A stretch of DNA of 64,000 nucleotides. It comes from Duganella fentianensis. Lineage in GTDB: Bacteria > Pseudomonadota > Gammaproteobacteria > Burkholderiales > Burkholderiaceae_D. Both the position numbers and the translations under genes were made by a program. The stretch spans positions 1,054,001 through 1,118,000 of the forward strand of contig NZ_WWCL01000001.1 in the NCBI RefSeq assembly GCF_009857835.1, in the 5' to 3' direction. Below, one piece after another: positions 25,956 through 32,919 of this stretch; position 1 is the stretch's first letter, and every line of letters starts with the position of its first letter. The notes below the pieces were generated by a model, which was given only the letters and a program-made list of their open reading frames with translations, did not search any database and was not told the origin of the DNA.

Positions 25956-26981
25956 ATGCGACGGGTCTTACTGCCACATGTCATCAGCGATGCAGCGCCG
26001 CCTGCACAGGCGGTGCTGCGCGAGTTGCGCGGCCTGAGCATGGGCACCAGCTGGTCGGTATGGCTGGCCGCTGATGCCGGAACCGATCTGGCCAGTCTGC
26101 AGCGCGGCTTGCAGCAGCAGCTCGATGACGTGGTGGCGCAGATGAGCCACTGGCAGGCCGACTCCGATCTGGGTCGCTACAACCGCGCGCCGGCCGGTAG
26201 CCGCCACGTGCTGCCGCCGGCCTTCTTCGATGTGCTGATGTTTGCGCTGGAAGTGGCGCAAGCTTCGGGCGGCGCCTACAACCCCTGTGCCGGCGCGCTG
26301 GTGAATCTGTGGGGCTTCGGTCCGACCGGTCGCTACGATGAGGCCGGCTTCACGGCACCCACGCCGGCCCGGCTGGCGGCTGCCTGTGCCAGCCTGCAGC
26401 AACTGACGCTGGCGGCGGATCAGGCCACGCGCAGCGTGTGCCAGCCTGCTGCCGTGCAGCTCGATCTGTCGGCCGTGGCCAAGGGTTATGGCGTCGACCG
26501 GCTGGCCTATTATCTGCAGGCGCAAGGCCATCAGCACTATCTGGTGGAAGTGGGTGGCGAATTGCGCGGTGCCGGCGTCAAGCCCGATGGCCAGCCGTGG
26601 TGGGTGGCGCTGGAACAGCCGCCCGCTACTGGTGCGCAGGAGGTTGCGCCGTCCCCCATCGTACTGGCCCTGCACGGACTGGCCGTTGCCACGTCGGGCG
26701 ATTACCGGCGCTATTTCGAACAGGATGGCCAGCGCTATGCGCACACCATAGACCCCCGTAGCGGCTGGCCTATCAGCAATGCGCTGGCTTCTGTCACGGT
26801 GATCCATCCGCACTGCATGGCGGCCGATGCCTGGTCCACCGCGCTGACCGTGCTGGGGCCGCAGGCCGGCTTGCAGCTGGCCGAGCAGCAGGGGCTGGCC
26901 GCGCGTATGCTGTGCCGTCAGGCCGATGGCAGTTTTAGTGAAACTCTTAGCTCTGCTTTCAGTAGCATGTTAGATCGATGA
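25956..26981 (+). CDS. apbE: FAD:protein FMN transferase (ApbE), no signal peptide
   Basis: A 341-residue ApbE, which uses FAD to attach FMN covalently to Ser/Thr of target proteins. Family motifs: MGTSWSVWLAADAG at the start of the domain, GAYNPCAGALVNLWGFGP, the substrate loop DLSAVAKGYGVDRL, VEVGGELRGAG, TSGDYRRYF, HTIDPRSGWPI and the Mg-binding region MAADAWSTALTVLG. The likely target is the DUF2271 protein of the same operon. Unlike most ApbE proteins it has no signal peptide or lipobox: the frame upstream closes at the stop of the previous gene (25947-25949). It is therefore predicted cytoplasmic, as in some flavinylators of fumarate reductase. It overlaps the next gene by 4 bp. Confidence 0.92.
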   Translation: MRRVLLPHVISDAAPPAQAVLRELRGLSMGTSWSVWLAADAGTDLASLQRGLQQQLDDVVAQMSHWQADSDLGRYNRAPAGSRHVLPPAFFDVLMFALEVAQASGGAYNPCAGALVNLWGFGPTGRYDEAGFTAPTPARLAAACASLQQLTLAADQATRSVCQPAAVQLDLSAVAKGYGVDRLAYYLQAQGHQHYLVEVGGELRGAGVKPDGQPWWVALEQPPATGAQEVAPSPIVLALHGLAVATSGDYRRYFEQDGQRYAHTIDPRSGWPISNALASVTVIHPHCMAADAWSTALTVLGPQAGLQLAEQQGLAARMLCRQADGSFSETLSSAFSSMLDR

Positions 26982-28339
26982 TTTGGACTCTGGAACCGGC
27001 CCGCTGGCTGATGGTGGCCACGCTGGGCCTGCTGTACGCGCTGCTGTGCTGGCGCGCCTATTTACCGCTGTGGCGCAAGCGCCAGCAGGCGCGGCAAGCC
27101 CGTGCTGCGGCGCAGGCTGCCGGCTGGATCGTGGCGCATGCCAGCCAGACTGGCAACGCCGAACAGCTGGCGCAGCAGACCGCTGCCACCTTGCAGCTGG
27201 CCGGCATCGCCGTGCAGGTGCTGGAATTATCGGAACTCGATGCTGCCACGCTGCAGAGTGCCGAACGTGCGCTGTTCATCGTCAGCACTTACGGCGAAGG
27301 CGATGCGCCCGATGCAGCAGCCGGTTTTGTGGCGCGCGTGATGGGTGCTGCGGTTCCGCTGCAACAGCTGCATTTTGCCGTGCTGGCGCTGGGCGACAGC
27401 AGCTATCGCCAGTATTGCGGCTTTGGCCGCGCACTGGATGACTGGCTGCAGCAGCAGGGCGCACAGACGCTGTTTCCCCGTATAGAAGTCGACCGTATCG
27501 CCGCGCCAGCGCTGGCTGCGTGGCGCCAGCAGCTCAGCCATCTGGCCGGTACCAGCGATGCGCCCGACTGGAGCGCTCCCGCCTTCGAAGCATGGACTTT
27601 GCAGCGGCGCGAGTGCGTCAATAGCGGCAGTGCCGGCGCGCCGCTGTATCACCTGGAACTCTTGCCGCAGCAGGGCGCCTTGCCTGACTGGCAGTCCGGC
27701 GATCTGGTGCAGATCGCGGCACCGGCCGAGCCGGAGCGGCCGCGCGAATATTCGATCGCTTCGATTCCGCAGGATGGCAGCCTGCACTTGCTGGTGCGCC
27801 TGCATAGCCATGCCGATGGCAGCCATGGCGTGGCCTCCGGCTGGCTCACCCAGCAGGTAGAGGCTGGCCAGTCCATCGCGTTGCGCCTACGCGTGCACCG
27901 GCGCTTCCGGCTGGAAGAGAATCTGGCCCGTCCGCTTATCCTGATCGGTAATGGCAGCGGCATCGCCGGCCTGCGCGCCCACCTGAAAGCCCGTGTGCTG
28001 GCAGGGCAGACGCGTAACTGGCTGCTGTTCGGCGAGCGTAATGCCGCCTTCGATACGCAGTATGGCGCCGAGCTGGTGCAGTGGCAGGCACAGGGCGTGC
28101 TGGCGCAGCTGGATCTGGTGTATTCGCGCGATCAGGCCGAACGGCGCTATGTGCAGCATGTGCTGGCCGAGCAGATGCAGCGTTTGCGCGAGTGGGTCGA
28201 TGACGGTGCAGCCATCTATGTGTGCGGCAGTCTGGAAGGCATGGCGGCAGGCGTACACGCCGCACTGCAGGCTGGACTGGGCGCGCCCGCGCTTGAAACG
28301 TTGCAGGCGGCCGGACGCTATCGACGCGATGTCTACTAG
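26978..28339 (+). CDS. Membrane-anchored flavodoxin-NADPH reductase fusion (sulfite reductase flavoprotein-like)
   Basis: A 453-residue diflavin-type reductase. One N-terminal membrane helix (about 9-31) is followed by a flavodoxin FMN domain (about 48-190, with HASQTGNAEQLAQQTA, STYGEGDAPD and LALGDSSYRQYCGFG). A ferredoxin-NADP reductase part follows (about 205-453) with the FAD motif RPREYSIAS, LILIGNGSGIAGLRAHL and IYVCGSLEGMAAGVH. The large connecting domain of cytochrome P450 or sulfite reductases is shortened. It should move electrons from NADPH via FAD and FMN to the inner membrane, presumably to the PepSY protein encoded four genes upstream. Its stop overlaps that of the convergent DUF2325 gene. 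Confidence 0.9.
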   Translation: MIWTLEPARWLMVATLGLLYALLCWRAYLPLWRKRQQARQARAAAQAAGWIVAHASQTGNAEQLAQQTAATLQLAGIAVQVLELSELDAATLQSAERALFIVSTYGEGDAPDAAAGFVARVMGAAVPLQQLHFAVLALGDSSYRQYCGFGRALDDWLQQQGAQTLFPRIEVDRIAAPALAAWRQQLSHLAGTSDAPDWSAPAFEAWTLQRRECVNSGSAGAPLYHLELLPQQGALPDWQSGDLVQIAAPAEPERPREYSIASIPQDGSLHLLVRLHSHADGSHGVASGWLTQQVEAGQSIALRLRVHRRFRLEENLARPLILIGNGSGIAGLRAHLKARVLAGQTRNWLLFGERNAAFDTQYGAELVQWQAQGVLAQLDLVYSRDQAERRYVQHVLAEQMQRLREWVDDGAAIYVCGSLEGMAAGVHAALQAGLGAPALETLQAAGRYRRDVY

Positions 28340-29535
28340 CGCTTGCAGTCCTCATCGTGCAGCTGCAGCCCGCGTGCCAGACTGGAGATGCTGGGATTGT
28401 CGATGAAGACGCAGCGTTTGCCGTGGCGTTTGCAATGGTCCTTGACGCGCCAGTAGGCGCTGTGGCTGATGCAGCCCGTCTGGCAGATCACCAGATCGGC
28501 GGCGGCCAGGCTGGCATCGAGCCGGCTGGCATTATCTTCCAGCCCGCCATCGTGATGGCTGAAGCGGGCGCCTTCACCTTCGATCAGCGTGCGGTAGGTG
28601 GCCACATTGCCGCTGCGCCCGCCCACACACAGCACGGCACGCTGCTGCAGGCATAGGGTCTGCAGCGCCTCCGTGGCCAGCATCGCTGCCGGCGCTGGTG
28701 CCGATGCCAGCTCCACTTCGCGCGGCGCCATGGCATCTGCTGCGCGCGCCGCGTTCAGTTGCAGGTCGGCGATCTGCTGGCGCAGGGCACGCTGCTGCTG
28801 TTCCATCTGTTCCAGCCGTGCCGTCAGGCGGATACGGCTATCGAGTCCCGGCGCGTTTTGTCTGAGCTGTTCCAGTTGCGCCTGTAGCGATGCTATCAGG
28901 CTGTCCTTGCCGATCAGGCTGGCCTGCACCTGCATCATGCGATGCTCGTGCTGCGCCGTGAGCGCACTTTTCTCCGCCTGCAGTGCTATCACGCGTTGCT
29001 GGGCTTTGCCCAGATCCAGCGTGAGCTGGGCATGAGCGCCCACCAGCGCCTGGAATTTACCGAGATCGGCGCGCACGCAGGCACCGGCCTGATGCTGCAC
29101 CATGTGCAGGTCGCGGCACAGTTGCTGTTCCAGTGCCGGCGTGCAGCGCGGGTGCGTCAGTGCCGCCCAGAATGCACCGGCCACATCGCCCACGGCGATG
29201 GCCGCACGCCAGCTGGCAAACAGCTGTTCCGTGCTGGTGAGGCTGCGGTAGCGCAGCAGCACGGTGGCATAGCGGCGCTCGAGTTCTTTCTGCAGTGCTT
29301 CGGACAGGCGGTTGCGGCTGGCGCATTCGCTCACGGCCGCGACATGGATTTCGTAATCATCGGCGACGGTCTTGCCGCCGCTGAGTTTGTCGACCAGCTT
29401 GCGCAGTACGGGCAGGGGCAGGCCTACGCCTATCAGCGGGCAATGGCTGCTATGGTCGAGCTGCCACAGGCGCCGCCGGCGCGAGGAAAGCGGCGCAGCG
29501 ATCGCTTGCGCTTCGGTAGCGTGACGTTCGCACAT
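28336..29535 (-). CDS. DUF2325-domain protein with a long coiled coil
   Basis: A 399-residue protein. The middle (about 170-300) is a predicted coiled coil (LTLDLGKAQQRVIALQAEKS, then AQLEQLRQN and LEQMEQQQRALRQQIADLQL), and the C-terminal about 90 residues are DUF2325: VLCVGGRSGNVATYRTLIE, DLVICQTGCISHSAYWRVK and KRCVFIDNPSISSLARGLQ. The C-x3-C in CQTGC may bind metal or a redox cofactor. The start at 29535 (AGGTG five bases upstream) is 8 nt after the stop of the 109-aa gene; a longer frame to 29643 would overlap it. It ends in a 4-bp stop-codon overlap with the flavoreductase gene. Function unknown; iron-linked by context. Confidence 0.82.
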   Translation of the reverse strand: MCERHATEAQAIAAPLSSRRRRLWQLDHSSHCPLIGVGLPLPVLRKLVDKLSGGKTVADDYEIHVAAVSECASRNRLSEALQKELERRYATVLLRYRSLTSTEQLFASWRAAIAVGDVAGAFWAALTHPRCTPALEQQLCRDLHMVQHQAGACVRADLGKFQALVGAHAQLTLDLGKAQQRVIALQAEKSALTAQHEHRMMQVQASLIGKDSLIASLQAQLEQLRQNAPGLDSRIRLTARLEQMEQQQRALRQQIADLQLNAARAADAMAPREVELASAPAPAAMLATEALQTLCLQQRAVLCVGGRSGNVATYRTLIEGEGARFSHHDGGLEDNASRLDASLAAADLVICQTGCISHSAYWRVKDHCKRHGKRCVFIDNPSISSLARGLQLHDEDCKR

Positions 29536-29543
29536 GGCCGCAC

Positions 29544-29873
29544 CTATGCCATGCTGCCGGCGTGGCGCGCACGCGTCATGATGCGGGCGAGAAAGCTGCT
29601 GCGTTCGGGCGGCGGCAACTGGCGTTCCACCACATGGGCCCATTGCTCCGACAGCTGCTGGCAGGTGGCGCTGAGCACGGGTGCCAGCTCGGGCAGGCTG
29701 GCCAGCGCCTTGAGGTGGCGTTCGATCACGGACGCCAGCTTGATGCAGCCGCCTTCGGCGCTGTGATGCGCCGTGTAGTGCGACATCAGATGCAGTACGG
29801 CAGACAGCATCAGCTCCGGATTAGGGCCGGCTGGCGGCGCCATGAAAATAGGGTCGTGACGATCGAGGGCCAT
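29544..29873 (-). CDS. Small hypothetical protein downstream of hemP
   Basis: A 109-residue soluble, mostly helical protein preceded by GGAG six bases before the ATG. It contains several His near its N-terminus (LHLMSHYTAHHSAEGGCIK), which could suit metal or haem binding, but I recognise no named domain. It lies between hemP and the DUF2325 gene in the same orientation and is probably part of that Fur-regulated operon. Confidence 0.75.
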   Translation of the reverse strand: MALDRHDPIFMAPPAGPNPELMLSAVLHLMSHYTAHHSAEGGCIKLASVIERHLKALASLPELAPVLSATCQQLSEQWAHVVERQLPPPERSSFLARIMTRARHAGSMA

Positions 29874-29948
29874 GTATCGCTCCTGAAAAAAAAGGGGAAA
29901 CTCTGGCTGGCAGTAGCGGCTGGCGACGAGGGGAATTGGGCGGCGGTG

Positions 29949-30158
29949 CTAGGCCGTCAGTATCAGCTTGTTTAACTGGGTGATGCGCAGCTGGTAGACC
30001 CGGCCGCCATGTTCGATTTCTATCGCCCGCCCTTCACCCATCAGGGTGGCGCTGCTGATGCGGCGCGGCGCGACAGCGCGCGGGCTGTCCGTGGCCGGGT
30101 TAGGGGAGGTGGTGCAGGCACGATCTGGGGCGCTGCTGGCTGGCAAAGTCTGGCTCAT
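29949..30158 (-). CDS. hemP: Hemin uptake protein HemP (HmuP family)
   Basis: A 69-residue protein whose C-terminal half is the HemP/HmuP signature RRISSATLMGEGRAIEIEHG followed by GRVYQLRITQLNKLILT. In rhizobia and Burkholderia, HmuP is a small activator of haem uptake genes, although the family is named for haem uptake. The start at 30158 is preferred; a longer frame begins at 30215 inside the Fur box. A Fur-like box lies just upstream. The receptor it would act on may be the one ending at base 69, but that is about 30 kb away. Confidence 0.88.
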   Translation of the reverse strand: MSQTLPASSAPDRACTTSPNPATDSPRAVAPRRISSATLMGEGRAIEIEHGGRVYQLRITQLNKLILTA

Positions 30159-30173
30159 GGTTGGGGAGTCCTC

Positions 30174-30194
30174 AAATAAGAATGATTCGCATTT
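30174..30194 (-). promoter_or_regulatory. Fur box upstream of hemP
   Basis: ATAAGAATGATTCGCATTT (about 30175-30193 on the plus strand) is a good degenerate Fur palindrome of the kind found before betaproteobacterial haem and siderophore genes. It lies 16-36 nt upstream of the hemP start at 30158, where it would overlap the promoter. Confidence 0.82.
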
Positions 30195-30291
30195 GCGTTC
30201 ATTATTGAGGATCACGCGCCGGAATGCAAGCGGATTCGTCGCTGGGGCGGCAGCGCGCAGCGGCCAGCATGGCTGGCAGGCAGGAAAACGG

Positions 30292-30319
30292 CAAAAAAGA
30301 GCCCGGATTTGCCGGGCTC
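30292..30319 (-). terminator. Terminator of the Crp/Fnr-family regulator gene
   Basis: GAGCCCGG (30299-30306) and CCGGGCTC (30312-30319) form an 8-bp stem with a 5-nt loop. On the minus strand it is followed by TTTTTT (plus-strand A run at 30293-30298). Confidence 0.9.
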
Positions 30320-30349
30320 AAGGCTGGGGGAAGCGGCGGGCGGCCCCGA

Positions 30350-31195
30350 TCAGAGTGTGGCCAGTGCGCTTTCGGCGCTGCGCGCTTTGGCGGCGGCCTG
30401 CTGTTTGGCACGGGTGCGTGATGGCGGCAGCCGGCGCAGGTTTTTCAGCGCTTCCGGATCCTTGATGCCTATGGTGCGCTGGTCCACGCTGATCAGGCCG
30501 ATTTCGTTGAAGGCGGACAGCGTGCGGCTGACGGTTTCCAGCGTCAGGCCCAGATAGCTGCCGATTTCGTGGCGCGTCATGCGCAGGTTGAACAGCTTGG
30601 ACGAATAGCCCATCTGGGCGAAGCGTTCGGCCAGCGACATCAGGAAGCGCGCCACCCGTGCTTCGGCGCTGAGTGCGCCCAGCATGCCTATCATGGCCTG
30701 TTCGCGTACCAGTTCGCGGCTCATCACGCCATACATCAGGTGTTCCAGTTCCTGATGCACACGTCCCAGCGCCGTCAGTTTCTTGAACGGCAGCAGGATC
30801 ACGTCGCAGTCGGACAGGGCCACCGCTTCCGACGAGTAGTGGCGCGTGTGGATGCCGTCCACGCCCAGCATATCGCCCTTCATGGGGAAACTGAGTACCT
30901 GCTCGTTGCCGAACTCGTCGATCAGCACGGTTTTCAGGAAGCCGGAATTGACGATGTACAGCGTGTCGAAGATCTGGCCTATGGTGTGCACGCGCTGGCC
31001 CGTCTTGAACTGCACATGCTGGAATAGCAGCTCTTCCGTATTCACGCTGCAAGCGGCCGGAATGTGCAGCAGATCGCACACCTCCTTGAGATTCGACCAG
31101 AGCCGCCCCTGACGCTGGCGGCCGGCCTCCATGGCGCCTGCTTGCAGGCTGGTGGTGCCGGCGGGGCGTAGTTCGGGGCTAGGTGTGGACAGCAT
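30350..31195 (-). CDS. Crp/Fnr-family transcriptional regulator (Fnr-type DNA-binding helix)
   Basis: A 281-residue regulator. A cyclic-nucleotide-type beta-roll (about 55-150) is followed by a dimer helix and a winged HTH whose recognition helix reads YLGLTLETVSRTLSAF. The E..SR pattern is the one by which FNR proteins read TTGAT. The usual N-terminal C-x2-C-x5-C cluster is missing: only Cys40 and Cys49 are present, plus one Cys in LSDCDVILLPF. The tail after about residue 255 is Lys/Ala-rich. The start at 31195 has AGGAG six bases upstream; the ATG at 31201 abuts it. It is downstream of a NarL-type regulator on the same strand. Confidence 0.88.
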   Translation of the reverse strand: MLSTPSPELRPAGTTSLQAGAMEAGRQRQGRLWSNLKEVCDLLHIPAACSVNTEELLFQHVQFKTGQRVHTIGQIFDTLYIVNSGFLKTVLIDEFGNEQVLSFPMKGDMLGVDGIHTRHYSSEAVALSDCDVILLPFKKLTALGRVHQELEHLMYGVMSRELVREQAMIGMLGALSAEARVARFLMSLAERFAQMGYSSKLFNLRMTRHEIGSYLGLTLETVSRTLSAFNEIGLISVDQRTIGIKDPEALKNLRRLPPSRTRAKQQAAAKARSAESALATL

Positions 31196-31337
31196 GATCA
31201 TCTCCTGTGGTATGGCATGGCACTCAGTGATTTCAGTATGCCAACAGAAGCAATCCGGATATATCGGCAACGGCTGAATCTGGCCGTAGGAGAACACGCC
31301 GTCTTGTAGGAGTTTTCCTAAGAGAAAAAAAGTGTTT

Positions 31338-31982
31338 TCAAGTCTTGAAAGGCGAGAGCAAACGGTGTGCAACTGCGTATTGCACCATTTCTGAAAGCGA
31401 ACTCATGCCCATTTTCTGCATGATGCGGGTCTTGTGTGTGCTGACCGTTTTGACGCTCAGGTGCAGGCTGTTGGCGATTTCCGTGATGGACTTGCCGGCC
31501 ACCAGCAGCGAGAACACTTCGAACTCGCGGTCCGACAGCTGCTTGTGCAGCAGGCTCTCGTTGGGCGCCATGATATTCAGGGCCAGCTGTTCGGCCACGC
31601 CGGTGCTGATGTAAGGGCGGCCCGAAGCGACCTTGCGGATCGCCCCCACCAGCTGGGTGCCGGCACTTTCCTTGGTCAGATAGCCCTGGGCGCCGGCGCG
31701 GATGGCGCGCACGGCGTACTGCTCCTCTTCGTGCATGGTGAGGATCAGGATGGCCAGCTTGGGCGCTTCCGAACGGATCTGGCGGATCAGATCGACGCCG
31801 CTGCGGCCGGGCATGGACAGATCCAGCAGCAGCAGATCGAAGCCGCCCTGGCGGACATGGCCCAGTACTTCGAAACCATCGATGGCTTCACCCACGATAT
31901 CGATGTCCGGCGCGCCGTCGAGAATGCGCTTGAGACCTTCGCGCATGATGGTATGGTCGTCAGCAATGACTATGCGGATCAT
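31338..31982 (-). CDS. NarL/FixJ-family response regulator
   Basis: A 214-residue two-component response regulator. The receiver domain (1-120) has the acidic pair Asp8-Asp9, the phospho-acceptor Asp54 (LLLLDLSMPG) and the conserved Thr/Lys (LTMHEE, YLTKESAG). The C-terminal LuxR-type HTH (about 148-210) contains LSDREFEVFSLLVAGKSITE and LHLSVKTVSTHKTRIM. No histidine kinase gene is adjacent, so it is an orphan in this window. Position between the Fnr-type regulator and the stress protein suggests a link to oxygen or redox control. Confidence 0.9.
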   Translation of the reverse strand: MIRIVIADDHTIMREGLKRILDGAPDIDIVGEAIDGFEVLGHVRQGGFDLLLLDLSMPGRSGVDLIRQIRSEAPKLAILILTMHEEEQYAVRAIRAGAQGYLTKESAGTQLVGAIRKVASGRPYISTGVAEQLALNIMAPNESLLHKQLSDREFEVFSLLVAGKSITEIANSLHLSVKTVSTHKTRIMQKMGMSSLSEMVQYAVAHRLLSPFKT

Positions 31983-32059
31983 GAATAGTGATTTTAGGTA
32001 AGATTTATTATGTTTGAGCCAATCTTATAATCTTACTATAAAAATCGACTACCAGTTTT

Positions 32060-32527
32060 TTACTTGCTATCGGGTTCCTTGATCAGCCTGTGTACGAGTA
32101 CCGGAAGGCTAGTGTGGGACAACACCTTGTTGGTCACACTGCCTAAAAGTAATTGTCCCCAGCCGCTGCGGCCATGCGAACCCATGAAAATCAGATCGCA
32201 CTGTTGCTGTTCCGCCACCTCGACGATTTTCAGTGCCGTATGTTCGGCGAAGGCCGTCATGCTGCGGCAGGGCAGGCCGTGCTGCTGGCAGGCCTGTACC
32301 ACGGCGCGGGTATGTTCTTCGCCCGCCTGCAGCATGGCGGCGCGGTAATCGTCTTCGCTGGGGTAACTGGGGGGCACGATTTCTACATAGATCGGATACT
32401 GGTATTCCGGTGCGACAAACAGCACCAGTACTTCCGCCTGCATCTGGGCGGCGAAGGCGACGCCGGCACAGGCTGTTTTGCTGGAAACGGCCGAGCCGTC
32501 GGTGGTGAGCAGGATTTTGCGGTACAT
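32060..32527 (-). CDS. Universal stress protein, UspA family
   Basis: A 155-residue Usp with the nucleotide-binding Rossmann-like fold. The ATP-binding loop G-x2-G-x9-G-S is present as GSHGRSGWGQLLLGSV, and the N-terminal MYRKILLTTDGSAVSSKT is typical. A perfect AAGGAGG six bases upstream fixes the start; a longer frame begins at 32560. A perfect FNR box lies about 80-90 nt upstream, so it is likely induced when oxygen is low. Confidence 0.92.
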   Translation of the reverse strand: MYRKILLTTDGSAVSSKTACAGVAFAAQMQAEVLVLFVAPEYQYPIYVEIVPPSYPSEDDYRAAMLQAGEEHTRAVVQACQQHGLPCRSMTAFAEHTALKIVEVAEQQQCDLIFMGSHGRSGWGQLLLGSVTNKVLSHTSLPVLVHRLIKEPDSK

Positions 32528-32919
32528 GGTCAACCTCCTTGCGTAACTGTGCTCTATCATGCTTTATTCTAGACCCGATTTACATTATTGCCACTATGGA
32601 AAGAGTTGATGATTATCAAGTGAAGGCAAGATTTCCTAGTGGGACGATGTGGTTTTGCTACCGAGTCGCGGGTTTTTTTGCACCGGGGCACTACTTTTGT
32701 GTCATGAACCATGTTTTGTCGCCGTAAGCGATGTTAGTATCACCAAATACAACGAAACATGGGCTGGACTCGTGGCGCAGGGGAGGCGACCCTGTGACGG
32801 GATTGAATAATCTGGCTGTGGCCTGCTACACTCAGGCAGGTGCACTATATTGCCGAGAGTCATTACCCGTAAAGCAAGTTTAGGGCAGCATTTTTACAAA
32901 TTATGGAGAAGCAGGGATT
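32528..32919. other. 392-bp divergent intergenic region between usp and cheZ
   Basis: It holds the usp promoter with an FNR box (32606-32619) on the left half. The right half should hold the cheZA promoter, but no strong sigma-70 or sigma-28 (TAAA-N15-GCCGATAA) site was recognised there. No open frame with a ribosome site is visible. Confidence 0.6.
32606..32619 (-). promoter_or_regulatory. Perfect FNR/ANR box upstream of the universal stress gene
   Basis: TTGATGATTATCAA matches the consensus TTGAT-N4-ATCAA exactly. From its centre a class II arrangement would put the -10 near 32580-32590 on the minus strand (candidates TAATGT or GTAAAT) and the start of transcription about 40 nt before the usp ATG. 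Confidence 0.82.

Noticed and set aside
26978-28339. Flavoreductase considered as assimilatory sulfite reductase CysJ
   Set aside because: It has an N-terminal membrane anchor, a shortened FAD domain, and sits in a Fur-controlled operon with no cysI; an iron-linked electron-transfer role fits better.
31286-31320. Dyad considered as a rho-independent terminator of the response regulator gene
   Set aside because: The stem is only 5 bp and A/T-rich, and the run of T on the minus strand lies before rather than after it.
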